Positions 1 to 9,830 of a DNA stretch of 64,000 bases are shown in pieces. Position 1 is the first letter of the stretch, and each line of letters opens with the position of its first letter. Under the pieces are notes generated by a model, which was not told where the DNA came from, made no database searches, and saw nothing but the letters and a program-made list of their open reading frames with translations. Source of the DNA: CAIWHR01 sp963726765 (lineage in GTDB: Bacteria > Pseudomonadota > Gammaproteobacteria > Burkholderiales > Casimicrobiaceae); contig CAVSDH010000004.1 of assembly GCA_963726765.1 (NCBI GenBank), forward strand, positions 434,001-498,000, written 5' to 3'. Made by a program: the position numbers and the translations under genes.

Positions 1-816
1 CTGTCCTTTTTTCGGCGGCGCGGCGCCAGGGCCGATCTGCGCAATCATCGCAAGATCGCCGTGATCGACGGGCGGATCGGCTATACGGGATCGATGAACC
101 TCGTCAACGCCGACTTCAAGGCCGGACTCACCTACGAGGAAATGATGGTCCGCGTGACCGGGCCGGTCGTGCTGGAGCTCCAGGCAGTGTTCGTCCAGGA
201 CTGGTATCTCGAGCGTGGCAAGCCGCCGGAAACGGGCGATCCGTTTCCGGATCCCGCGGTGACCGGAAGTGTCGCCGCGCAGGTGCTGCCGTCGAGTCCG
301 CTGTATCCGACGGAGAACAACCAGCGCCTCATCGTCGCGCTGGTCAACGGAGCGCGCAGGCGCGCCGTCATCACCACGCCGTATTTCATTCCGGATCAGG
401 CGCTGCTGCAGGCGCTGACCACCGCCGCGATGCGCGGCGTCGACGTGCGCCTCGTCGTGCCCGCGCAGGACGACCAGCTTCTGGTGTCGAACGCCCAGAA
501 GTCGTACTACGACGAGCTGCTGAAAGCCGGCGTGCGGATCTGCCGGTACGGCAAGCGCTTTCTGCACGCCAAGCACGCAACCATCGACGACGACATCGCC
601 TGGATCGGCTCGTCGAACATGGACCTTCGATCGTTTGCGCTCAACGCGGAGATCGTGCTGCTCGCGTACGACCGCGGCGTTTGCGCGCGGATCGCCGAGG
701 TGCAGGACCGCTATTTCCGCGACGGCGAATGGCTGGAGGCCGCCGCGTGGGGCGCGCAGCCGCTCCACCGGCAGGTGGGCTGGAATCTCGCGCGGCTCTT
801 CGCGCCGCTGCTCTGA
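1..816 (+). CDS. cls: Cardiolipin synthase / phospholipase D family protein, C-terminal part
   Basis: The reading frame is open from the first base of the window, so the N-terminus, including the expected membrane segments, lies outside. Two HKD phosphodiesterase motifs are visible: HRKIAVIDG at residues 16-24 of the visible part and LHAKHATIDD near residues 188-197, each followed by the usual GSxN (TGSMN, GSSNMD). Two HKD motifs in one chain are the mark of bacterial cardiolipin synthases, which condense phosphatidylglycerol at the inner membrane. The spacing between the motifs fits that family. The gene ends with TGA only about 10 bases from the convergent lipoprotein gene. Another PLD-family transferase cannot be excluded without the N-terminus. 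Confidence 0.88.
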   Translation: MSFFRRRGARADLRNHRKIAVIDGRIGYTGSMNLVNADFKAGLTYEEMMVRVTGPVVLELQAVFVQDWYLERGKPPETGDPFPDPAVTGSVAAQVLPSSPLYPTENNQRLIVALVNGARRRAVITTPYFIPDQALLQALTTAAMRGVDVRLVVPAQDDQLLVSNAQKSYYDELLKAGVRICRYGKRFLHAKHATIDDDIAWIGSSNMDLRSFALNAEIVLLAYDRGVCARIAEVQDRYFRDGEWLEAAAWGAQPLHRQVGWNLARLFAPLL

Positions 817-826
817 TCGCCCGCGC

Positions 827-1478
827 CTACTTCGCCGCCAGCAGCCCGCGCGTCTGCAATGCGCCGATCACGGCGTCGGCGAGCCCGGGCGCCTCGCGCT
901 GGACGCTCGTCGGGTTGAATGTCTGCGACGTCGCGGTCCACACGATCCGGCGCGTCTTGACGTCGAACAGCGTGGTTTCCGCCGTCGCGATCTGGTATTG
1001 CGTCACCTGCGGCACGGCCTGCCAGCTGGCATAAGGTCCCCACCATCCCGAACCCGGGCCAAAGCCAGGTCCGAAACCGGGACCCATCACCGGGCCAGGC
1101 ACCATCATCGTCGAAACGCTGGTTCGCGTATCGATACCGAGGAGGCGTGTCAGCAGGAGCCCGTCGGCGCCCGACTGCGCCACCGCCGCTTCCATGGCCG
1201 CTTCGGTGACCGCGCCCTCCGCCTGGAACGACTGCCAAGCCGGGAACCGCCTGCACGCCGGCGGCCTGCAGCTTTCCGACCACGATGTCCTCGAAGACAC
1301 GCCGCGTGGTGACATCGCGCGCACTCAAGCCCACGACGAAAATTTTCTTGAACGGTCCCCCGGTGAAACCCGGATCCATCCAGGTGCTCTGCAGCGTCGT
1401 CGACGCGCAACCGGCGAGCATCAGCGTCGCGAGAATCGCGGCAGCGGCAAGGGAAAGGCTACGCGTCATCAGGGTCAT
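827..1478 (-). CDS. Outer-membrane-type lipoprotein, frameshifted
   Basis: The N-terminus is a clear lipoprotein signal (MTRSLSLAAAAILATLML, then lipobox LAGC). After it comes a short conserved stretch that resembles DUF4136-like lipoproteins: STWMDPGF, then KKIFVVGLS and RRVFED. The frame is lost near 1233-1242. The rest continues in the next frame as WQSFQAEGAVTEAAMEAAV, a Gly/Pro-rich stretch (GPGFGPGFGPGSGWWG) and an end in GLLAAK, so one base appears to be gained or lost. The start at 1478 has GGAG nine bases upstream. The function is unknown; related proteins are predicted to sit in the periplasm or outer membrane. The frameshift may be an assembly error. Confidence 0.7.
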
Positions 1479-1568
1479 TTCGGGCAACTCCACGGGCGCG
1501 CAGGGGTGCGCATGGTGCCGATTCTATCTCAGCGTCGGGGCAGGCGCTCGGAGCCGGCGATGGCGACC

Positions 1569-2345
1569 TCAGCGATGCCTGAACGCCGGCTTGCGCTTTT
1601 CGACGAACGCGCGCATCCCTTCCTTCTGATCCTCCAGCCCGAACGTCGCGTGGAATTCGCGACGCTCGAAGAGCAGCCCTTCCGCGAGCGACGATTCGTA
1701 GGCGCGGTTCACCGCCTCCTTGATCTTCATGACGACGGGCAACGAGAACGACGCGATCTTCGCCGCCACGGCGAGCGCCTCGGCTTCCAGCTTGTCCGCC
1801 GTGACGACCCGCGCGACGAGACCGCTGCGCTCGGCCTCGGCGGCATCGATCATCCGCCCGGTCAGGCACCAGTCCATGGCCTTCGCCTTGCCGACCGCGC
1901 GCGGCAGCCGCTGCGTGCCGCCCATGCCCGGCATCGTCCCGATCGTGATTTCCGGCTGGCCGAATTTCGCGGTGTCGGCGGCAACGATCAGGTCGCACAT
2001 CATCGCGAGCTCGCAGCCTCCGCCCAGCGCGTAGCCCGCAACCGCCGCAATGACGGGCTTCCGGATCTTTCGGAGGTCCTCCCAGTCACGGGTGATGTAG
2101 TTGTCCGCGTAAACCTTTTGGTAGTCCCACTCGGCCATCGCGCCGATGTCGGCGCCGGCGGCGAATGCCTTGTCGTTGCCGGTGATGATGATGGCCCCGA
2201 TGGCGGCATCCGCGTCGAATGCGGCCAGCGCGTGCCCGAGCTCCGCGGCGAGCGCATCGTTCAGCGCGTTCATCCGCTGCGGTCGGTTGAGGCGGATCAG
2301 TCCGACGCGATCGTGGGTCTCGACGACGATGTTGGCGTAGCCCAT
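1569..2345 (-). CDS. Enoyl-CoA hydratase (crotonase family, PaaF/EchA8-like)
   Basis: This 258-residue protein is the usual length for a short-chain enoyl-CoA hydratase, which adds water across trans-2-enoyl-CoA. Crotonase landmarks are in order: NRPQRMNALND, the oxyanion-hole stretch AFAAGADI, then GYALGGGCELAM and EITIGTMPGMGGTQRL. The last two carry the two catalytic Glu residues of true hydratases. The start MGYANIVVE at 2345 is chosen because AGGGGA lies six bases upstream, although the frame is open further back. The gene stands alone here, divergent from the signalling block. It could supply the PaaF step that is missing from the paa cluster at 45-55 kb, but that link is inferred from family resemblance only. 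Confidence 0.9.
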   Translation of the reverse strand: MGYANIVVETHDRVGLIRLNRPQRMNALNDALAAELGHALAAFDADAAIGAIIITGNDKAFAAGADIGAMAEWDYQKVYADNYITRDWEDLRKIRKPVIAAVAGYALGGGCELAMMCDLIVAADTAKFGQPEITIGTMPGMGGTQRLPRAVGKAKAMDWCLTGRMIDAAEAERSGLVARVVTADKLEAEALAVAAKIASFSLPVVMKIKEAVNRAYESSLAEGLLFERREFHATFGLEDQKEGMRAFVEKRKPAFRHR

Positions 2346-2673
2346 TTCGATTCCCCTGCGCAAAGGGAGCCATTTTACGGTGCCTCGACGGATTCGTCGC
2401 ATTGCTGTCCTGTTTCACACCGCCGGCGGCCGGATCCACACCGCGTTTTGCCGGAAGTGTCGCATTTTCGCCATCGGCAGCTCGGATCATCTAATTTGAC
2501 GGCATGCGACTTGCCTCCCACGCATTGCGTTCCGTACATTGGAAGCGCGCCCTGCGCCGACGGCAGATCGGCGGGCGCTCCGATTCGCCCAACCGCGCGG
2601 AGGCAACGGTGTGGGGTGCGACTGACGCGTCAGGACCCGCGGCCGATCCGGTGTGCCCGGTATCGGACACGCG
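2346..2673. other. Intergenic region between divergent echA-like gene and LytTR block
   Basis: About 330 bases without a supported gene. It must hold the promoters of both divergent units. I see short palindromes (for example CTGACGCGTCAG near 2620) but no convincing -35/-10 pair and no clear pair of LytTR direct repeats. Confidence 0.5.
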
Positions 2674-3940
2674 ATGAGCCCATTGAAGGCGGTCATCGCC
2701 GAGGATGAGCCGGTGCTGCGCGCCGAGCTTCGGGAAACCCTCGCGAAGCTCTGGCCCGATCTCGTCATCTGCGCAGAGGCCGGGGACGGCATCGAGGCGC
2801 TGCGCGCCCTTGAGGAGCACGCGCCGGACATTCTGTTCCTCGACATCCAGATGCCCGGCATGTCCGGCATCGAGGTTGCGCAGCAGGCGAGCGGCAAGGC
2901 CCACGTCGCCTTCGTGACCGCGTACGACAAATTCGCCATCGCCGCGTTCGAGCAGGGCGCCGTCGATTACGTGATGAAGCCGATTTCGCCCGCCCGGATC
3001 GCGACGACGGTGGCGCGGCTCAAGCAGCGGCTCAAAGGCGCGCCGGCGAGCCTCGACGGAATCCTGAAGACGCTCGCAAAGGCCGCCGCGCCCAAGCAGT
3101 ATCTGCGCTGGATCACGGCTTCGAAGGGCGACGAGCTGCAGCTCGTCACCATCGACGAGATCTGCTACTTCGTTCAGGACGGCAGTGGCGCAAAGGCAAT
3201 CACGGCCGAGTCCGCGGCGCTCGTCGGCAAATCGATCGCCGAACTGGCTGCGGAGCTCGACCCGGCCCAGTTTGTTCCGGTGGACGCCTCGACGCTGGTC
3301 AATGTCAGCGCAATCGCCGGCGTCGCTCGCGATGCCGCCGGACGACTGCAAGTCGCGCTGAAAGAGCGGCTTCGAGACACTCGGAGTCGACGACGCCTAC
3401 GCGTCCCTCGTCGCGAAAGTTGCGGGCATGGACGTCGACACCCCGGACGACAATCGGCTGCTCGCGACCGTCCTGTTCACCGACATCGTCGACTCGACCG
3501 CGACGGCGTCGGGCATGGGCGACCGTGCGTGGCGCGACATCCTGCTCGAGCACGATCGCATCTGCCGCAAGGCGATCGAGCGCTTCCACGGCCGCCTGAT
3601 CAAGTCGACCGGCGACGGTGTGTTCGCGACCTTCGACGGTCCGGCGCGCGCGGTGCGGTGCGCGTCGGCGATCGGCGAGTCCGTGCGTGGCCTGGGCCTC
3701 GCGATCCGCGCCGGCGTGCACACCGGCGAATGCGAGCTGCACGACGATGACGTCCGGGGCATCGCCGTGCACATCGGCGCGCGGATCGTCGCGCTGGCCG
3801 GGCCGGGCGAAGTGCTGGTCTCCGGCACCGTGCGCGATCTCGTTGGCGGCTCCGGCATCGAGTTCGAGGACCGCGGTGCGCAGATGCTGAAAGGCGTCGC
3901 GTCGCCCATTCCGGTCTTTGCCCTCGCGACGGTCGGGTGA
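2674..3940 (+). CDS. Response regulator: receiver + eroded LytTR + class III nucleotide cyclase, frameshifted
   Basis: Residues 1-118 form a receiver domain with acidic residues E10/D11, phosphoacceptor D57 (LFLDIQMPGM) and K102. Residues about 140-232 align with the LytTR DNA-binding domain of the next gene. The contact positions differ: the neighbour has YFQADNKYT and IHRGTLVN where this protein has YFVQDGSGAK and VDASTLVN. Near 3366-3372 the frame shifts by one base and the LytTR end continues as ETLGVDDAYASLVAKV. Without a stop it runs into a full class III cyclase domain of about 165 residues, with metal Asp residues in FTDIVDST and GDGVFATFDG, substrate Lys in IKSTGDG, and DDVRGIAVHIGAR. 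The output may be a cyclic nucleotide rather than DNA binding. If the frameshift is real, the cyclase would be separated or lost. Confidence 0.75.
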
Positions 3941-3949
3941 CGGCGTTCG

Positions 3950-4703
3950 ATGAGACCGCTGAAAGTCGTGATCGCAGAGGACGAGACCGTGCTGCGCCGC
4001 GAATTGAGGGATACGCTCGCGAAGCTGTGGCCCGAGCTCGCACATCTGCGCCGAGGCGGAGGACGGCATCGAGGCACTGCGGGCGCTGAACGAACATGCG
4101 CCGGACATCCTGTTCCTCGACATTCAGATGCCCGGCATGTCCGGTCTGGACGTCGCGAAACAGGCGAGCGGCAGATGCCACATCGCGTTCGTCACCGCCT
4201 ACGACAAGTACGCCGTCGCCGCCTTCGAGCAGGGCGCGGTCGACTACGTGATGAAGCCGTTCTCCGCTGCACGTCTCGCCACGACGGTTGCGCGGCTCAA
4301 GCAGAAGGTGGCGGGCACGCCGGCCAATCTCGACGGCTTGCTGCGCGCGCTCGCCGAAGCGGCTGGCAGCGCCAAGGAGTACCTGCGCTGGATCACCGCG
4401 TCGCAGGGCGACGAGCTCCGCCTCATCACCGTCGAGGAGATCAGCTACTTTCAGGCCGACAACAAGTACACGCTGGTCGTGACGGCGCAGCAGAACTCGC
4501 TGATCCGGCGCCCGATCAAGGAACTGATCGACGAGCTCGACCCGCAGGTGTTCTGGCAGATCCACCGCGGAACGCTCGTCAACGTCAACGCGATCGCCGG
4601 CGTGACGCGCGACATGGGCGGGCACCTGCGGGTGAAGCTCAAGGAGCGGAAGGAGACGTTGCAGGTGAGCGAGCCGTATGTGCACCTGTTCAAGTCCATG
4701 TAG
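3950..4703 (+). CDS. LytTR-family response regulator, frameshifted
   Basis: This is a paralogue of the preceding regulator, with the same receiver (VIAEDETVLRRELRDTLAKL, LFLDIQMPGMSG, K in VMKPF) and a canonical C-terminal LytTR domain that keeps YFQADNKYT, IHRGTLVNVNAI and the end LQVSEPYVHLFKSM. A single extra base near 4040-4047 breaks the receiver: the first paralogue reads LVICAEAGDG where this one shifts frame inside the matching stretch. Correcting that base gives about 250 residues, normal for AlgR/LytR regulators. It starts 10 bases after the cyclase gene and precedes a LytS-type kinase, so it is probably the kinase's phosphoacceptor and the DNA-binding output of the block. Confidence 0.82.
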
Positions 4704-4751
4704 GTCTCTCGTCCGCGAGCCCGGCCTGCCGACGCGACACCGCAAACGTCC

Positions 4752-5948
4752 ATGAAATTGAACGCATCCGTCGCGAATTTCACTCGATCCGATGCCGCCT
4801 ACGAGCCGTTCGGATTGCCCTGGCTGCGCGGGCTGACGCTGGCGAGGGTCGGAATGGTCGCCGCGATCTGCCTGCTGGTCATGATGCGCCAGTCCGCGGG
4901 AGACCTCTTCGAAGAGCAGCCGCCATCGGCTGTTGACTGGATGATCGAAGTCATCATCGACACGGCCTGGTGGCTGCTCTACGTTTTTCCTGCGGTCTTG
5001 CTGGTTACCGTCGCGGACAACTTCTCCGCGGACGCCCGAACGCCGACACGCGTGATCAGCCTTGCCGCCGCGCTCGTTGCGGGTGCATGGCTCGGTGCCA
5101 CGATGTACTGGTTCACGAACTGCTTCGGCCCGATGTACAGTTGCCGCACGGGCACCGTGCGCTGTTTCCTGGCGGAACTCGCCACGGGTACGGGTTCCGC
5201 ACGCTGTTTCCTGGCGGTGTTCTCTCCGATTCTTTCATGGGGAGCGCTTCTGACCGGCGTGCTTTTCTTTCTGGAACGCGAGCGACGTTCGGCGGCGGCC
5301 GCCCAGCAGGCAAGTCTGGACGGCATCGATCTCGACCGGCAGATGGCGGAAGCGCGGCTGCAGATGCTGCAGGCGCAGATCGAGCCGCACTTCCTGTTCA
5401 ACTCCCTGGCCACGATTCTCAGCCTCTACCGCCAGGATGCGCGCGAAGGGCGGCGCCTGATCAAGGACCTGTCGGATTATCTGCGCGGCGCCCTGCCCCA
5501 GATGCGCGAAGCCGTCTCCACGCTGCGGCGGGAACTCGCGCTGTCGCAGGCCTATCTGCGCGTGCTGCAGGTACGGATGGGCAATCGGCTCAAGGTGGAA
5601 ATCGATGTGCCCCATGAGCTCCAGGAGGCGAGCGTCCCGCCGATGATGCTGCCGACTCTGGTCGAGAATGCCGTCAAGCACGGCATCGCTCCACTCCGGA
5701 GGGGAGGCACCGTGCACATCAGCGCCGAGCAGGCGGGGGAGCGCCTGCGCGTTGCCGTCTCCGACAACGGAGCCGGCTTTCGCCATACCTCGGGCGCCGG
5801 CGTCGGACTCGCCAACACGCGTGCCCGCCTCGCCACGCTCTTTGGAAGCGACGCAAGCTTCAGCGTCGTCGCCAACGTCGATGCGGGCGTCACGGCGACG
5901 CTCGAGCTGCCGCTTCACGTCATGCAACCGGTACGCGACGCCGCGTGA
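4752..5948 (+). CDS. LytS-type sensor histidine kinase (canonical copy 1)
   Basis: 398 residues. The N-terminal half has about four hydrophobic segments (roughly 30-46, 66-88, 101-121 and 155-174), followed by a short coiled stretch and a His_kinase domain with phosphoacceptor H213 in QIEPHFLFNSL. The HATPase domain keeps N306 (VENAVKHG), the G1 box DNGAGF at 338-343 and the G2 box GAGVGLANTRARL. All residues needed for autophosphorylation are therefore present. An imperfect 42-base tandem duplication lies between the membrane segments, where RCFLA occurs twice. The stop overlaps the start of the next gene (TGATG), which suggests translational coupling. Confidence 0.9.
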   Translation: MKLNASVANFTRSDAAYEPFGLPWLRGLTLARVGMVAAICLLVMMRQSAGDLFEEQPPSAVDWMIEVIIDTAWWLLYVFPAVLLVTVADNFSADARTPTRVISLAAALVAGAWLGATMYWFTNCFGPMYSCRTGTVRCFLAELATGTGSARCFLAVFSPILSWGALLTGVLFFLERERRSAAAAQQASLDGIDLDRQMAEARLQMLQAQIEPHFLFNSLATILSLYRQDAREGRRLIKDLSDYLRGALPQMREAVSTLRRELALSQAYLRVLQVRMGNRLKVEIDVPHELQEASVPPMMLPTLVENAVKHGIAPLRRGGTVHISAEQAGERLRVAVSDNGAGFRHTSGAGVGLANTRARLATLFGSDASFSVVANVDAGVTATLELPLHVMQPVRDAA

Positions 5949-7092
5949 TGCCCTCGACAGGCCGCCCTTCGGCGATTGCTCCTGCCGTTCCGCGCGCAGG
6001 CGCTGGCCGCTTCCGGATCGCGTTCAACGATGCCTGGCGCGGCGTCACCCGCAAGGAAATCGCCTGGACCCTCGCCATCGGACTCGCGTTCACCGTTGCC
6101 CACGCGTATTCGTTCGGGAGCAAGTTCCGGAGCTGGCCATTTCTTATTCTCCCCTCCGAGTGGGCGTTCATTCCGCATTGCCTGGTCCTCCTCATCGTGC
6201 TTCGCATGGCAGAACACCCACAACTCGCTTCGATCCCGCAATGGCGGCGCTATGCCGTCGCTGTCCCGTCTGCGGTGTTGCTGCTGGGCCTGACAGCGAC
6301 CAGTTGGGACATTCATTCTTTTCGGTAGCACCATTCCGGAGTCTTTCTCCGGATTCGTTGCCGTGCAATTTTTTCTGCTGACCATCATGGCTTCCATCGT
6401 CTATTCGAGCCTGTTGCGCTCGCGCCGCGCGCAGGCGGCATTCGACGCGGCGGCGCTGCAGCGCGCGGCGACCGCCCGCCGCGTTACGGCAGCGCGGCTC
6501 GCGACGCAGCAGGCGCAGGTCGATCCTGCGCTTCTGTTCAGCACGCTGGAGCTCGTCGAGACGCTCTACGAGCGCGATCCCGACGCGGCCGAACGCGCGC
6601 TCGCCGAACTGATCGAATTCCTGCGCACCGCGCTGCCCAAGATGGACGAGGAAGGCTCGACGCTCGGACGCGAGGCGCACCTCGCGCGCGCCTTTCTCGG
6701 GATCGTGCACGCGCGCATGGGCAGCCGTCTCGACGCTCGCATCGAAATCCCGCCCGAAATCGAGAGTGCGTCTTTTCCGGCGATGGTCCTCGTCCCGCTC
6801 GTCGAGCACGCCGTCCGCCACGGGCTCGAGCCGCTCCCGCACGGCGGCAGGCTCGAGGTCCGCGCGGCGAAAAAGGCCGATCGCCTCGAAGTCGTCGTCG
6901 TTCACAACGGCGCGGACGACCCGGACCGAACGTGGCTCGATCCGCTGCACGAGCGAGTCACCGGACTCTATGGTGACGAAGCGCGCGTGAGCATCAACAC
7001 CGCCGCGCTCGGCCCGTGTGCGACCGTAGACCTGCCCTATGAAACGGCACCCGCCGAGCCCGCGGCGATTCCGGCGATGGCGACAACAATGA
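5948..7092 (+). CDS. LytS-type pseudokinase (lacks phosphoacceptor His and ATP-binding boxes), frameshifted
   Basis: A paralogue of the kinase just upstream. The membrane half occupies 5948-6320. A one-base slip in a TTTT run near 6318-6321 separates it from the C-terminal half, which continues FGSTIPESFSGFVAVQFF and on. At the His box the sequence reads QVDPALLFSTL instead of QIEPHFLFNSL, so the phosphoacceptor His is gone. The N box reads VEHAVRHG (Asn to His), the G1 box is HNGADDPDR, and the Gly-rich G2 box is missing. It should be unable to autophosphorylate. No stop occurs in its frame before the TonB receptor start at 7110. The end given is the nearest TGA in a neighbouring frame and is a guess. 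Confidence 0.7.
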
Positions 7093-7109
7093 CGACAGGA
7101 GAGCGTGCA

Positions 7110-9824
7110 ATGAAGAACCCGTTGCAGCAGGCACCCTCGATGAAGACCGGCCGGGCGCCTCGGCGGTTCCTGCACCGGTCGGCCGCGGTTTTCGCGGTCG
7201 CCGTCGCCGTCGCCCTCGTCTCGCCGATCCTGCCCGCAGGAGCGCAGCAGGAGACGGAGCCGATCGTGAAGCTCGAAAAGGTCGAGGTGACCGGATCGCA
7301 CATCGCGCGCACCGAAATCGAATCGGCGCTGCCGGTGCAGGTGATCACGCGCGAGGACATCGAGCGCAGCGGCGCGACGACGGTGGCGGAGATGATGGCG
7401 AAGGTCTCGGCCAACATCGTCGGCAATGAACGATCGGATGAGCGCAGGTCGGCGCCGGCGTGCCGGGGCTGTCGAGCGTCAACCTGCGCGGCATCGGCGA
7501 CGGCTCGACGCTGGTGCTGCTGAACGGCCGCCGCGTCGCGAACTACGCGTTCGACGGCGGCGCCGTCGACGTGAATTCGATCCCGCTCTCGGCGGTCGAG
7601 CGCGTCGAGATCCTGAAGGATGGCGCGTCGGCGATCTACGGCACCGACGCGATCGCCGGCGTCGTCAACTTCATCCTGCGCAAGGATTTCCAGGGACTCG
7701 AAGCGACGGCCTACGGCGGCTGGACCGAGCACGGCGGCGGCAATCAGGCACAGGCGACCGTGACGGCCGGCTACGGCGATCTCGCGAAGGATCGCTTCAA
7801 CGTCTTCGCCACGGTGAGCTACCAGAAGGACCAGGCGCTTGCGAATACCGCCCGCCCGTATACCCGCACCGGTTACCTGCCCGACGAAGGGATCATCAAC
7901 CTGTCGCCCAACACGTTTCCGGCCAACATCTGCTGCAACGACGGGTCTCACAACCCGAGCTATGCGAGCGGCTGCGCACCTCCGTCGTCTCTTCCATTCC
8001 GTGACACGACCGGCGTGCGGATTCGATTTCGTGCCCCTGGTCAATGCCATTCCCCCGGTCGAGCGGCTGGGGCGTCTTCGCTCGCGGCACCTTCCAGCTC
8101 AACGCCGACCATCTGCTGTTCGCGGAGGTCGGTTACGCTGCACAACGAAATGACGATCAAGTCGGCGCCGACGCCGGTTTCGCAATTCACGACCAACCAC
8201 GGGAGATCCGCTGCTCTACCCCGAGGGCGGTCCCTACTACCCGACGGCCTTCGCCGCGGCCAACGGGATTTCCGGCGACCTCAACCTGTTCTACCGAACG
8301 ATCCCGCTCGGGCCGCGAGTCACCGACGTCACGACCTCCGCCTGGCGCGCCGTCGTCGGCGCCGAGGGGACCGCGGCCGGCTGGACCTATGGCGCGGCGC
8401 TGACCTACAGCCGCAATCAACAGAGCGAGAGCCTTGACCAGCGGCTGGGTTTCCGTGCCGACGGCTCGTCGATGCGTTCGCGACAGGTCTCATCAATCCC
8501 TTCGGCCCGTCCGGGCCCGAAGGCGATGCGCTGCTGGCGGCCACTCAGCTGACGCGGCGACGCGCACACAGCCACCGGGACCACGGTCCAGCTCGACGCC
8601 AGGGGATCGAAGGAGGTCTGGAGCCTTCCCGGCGGCCCCCTGGCGATCGCGCTCGGAGGCGAGGCACGGCGCGAGCGGCTCGACAACCAGTTTGCATCGT
8701 TCATCACCTCCGGCGAACTCGGCGGGCTCGCCAGCCAACCAGTCGCCGCGACCCGCAATGTGGGGTCGCTGTTCGTCGAAGCCATCGTGCCGATCGCCAA
8801 GACCGTCGAGGCGCAGCTCGCCGCGCGCTACGACCACTACAGCGATTTCGGCGGCACGACCAATCCCAAGGTCGCGCTGCGCTGGCAGCCGCTGCCGACG
8901 CTGCTGCTGCGAAGCTCCTGGGGCACCGGATTTCGCGCGCCGACGCTCTACGACGTCTACACGCCGCAGCAGCGCTGGACCATCGATGAACCGCATAACG
9001 ATCCCGTGCGCTGCCCGGTTACCGGGTCGCCCCAGGATTGCGCAGCATTGTTTCCTACGGCAAGCGGCGGCAACCCCGACCTCAAGCCGGAGACGTCCGA
9101 ACAGTTCAATGCCGGCGTCGTCTGGGAAGCGGCCAAGGGACTCTCGGTCGCGGTCGATTACTGGAAGATCAACAAGCGCGACTACATCGGCCAGCTCGAC
9201 GAGTACGCGATCTTCAACAACTTCGCGTACTACGAGCCGACCAACATCGTCCGCGGACCCGTCGATCCTGCCTATCCCAATCTACCCGGCCCGATCCAAA
9301 CCGTCCTGCTGCTGAACCAGAACCTCGGCAACGTGCGCACGTCGGGGTTCGACGTCGACGTAAGCTGGCGCGGACCGGTGACCTCGTTCGGCCGATTCGG
9401 CTTCGGCCTCAACGGGACATACATCAGCGTCTGGAAGATCCAGCCGGAAGGATCAACGTACGTGTCCGGCGTCGGCGGCCCGCCAACTGTTGCAGGGCCC
9501 ATCCCGCGCTGGCGGCACTACGCGTCGCTGAATTGGGATTACGGTCCCTGGGGTGCCACGCTCGCGCAGACGTACCAATCCGGTTATGAAGACGCGAACA
9601 ACACCGATCTGCCGCGGCCGCCGCGAAGCGTCTCGCCCTACGACATCTGGGATATTCAGGGCCGTTACGCAGGATTCAAGAACACGACGATCGTGCTCGG
9701 CATCAAGAACCTGATGGACCGCGCGCCGCCGTTCACCAATGTGGCTCCGGCAGGCTGGGACCCCATTTACGCCGATCCGCGCGGCCGCATGTTCTACGCG
9801 CAGCTGACCTACGCGTTCAAGTAA
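7110..9824 (+). CDS. TonB-dependent outer-membrane receptor, multiply frameshifted
   Basis: The start at 7110 has ACAGGAGA about eight bases upstream and gives a signal peptide ending near PAGAQQ. A TonB-box-like stretch and plug domain follow (KVEVTGSHIAR, LPVQVITREDIERSG, then VNLRGIGDGSTLVLLNGRRV, and VERVEILKDGASAIYGTDAI). The C-terminal barrel is intact from 8760 (ARYDHYSDFGG, GTGFRAPTLYDVY, NPDLKPETSEQFN) to a terminal aromatic-rich strand (FYAQLTYAFK). Between about 7425 and 8560 the coding frame changes at least four times (near 7430-7450, 8005-8045, 8190 and 8460-8560). The family imports ligands too large for porins, using TonB energy. The substrate is unknown. It lies between two kinase pairs and is either a recent pseudogene or a poorly assembled gene. 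Confidence 0.75.
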
Positions 9825-9830
9825 CCGCCC

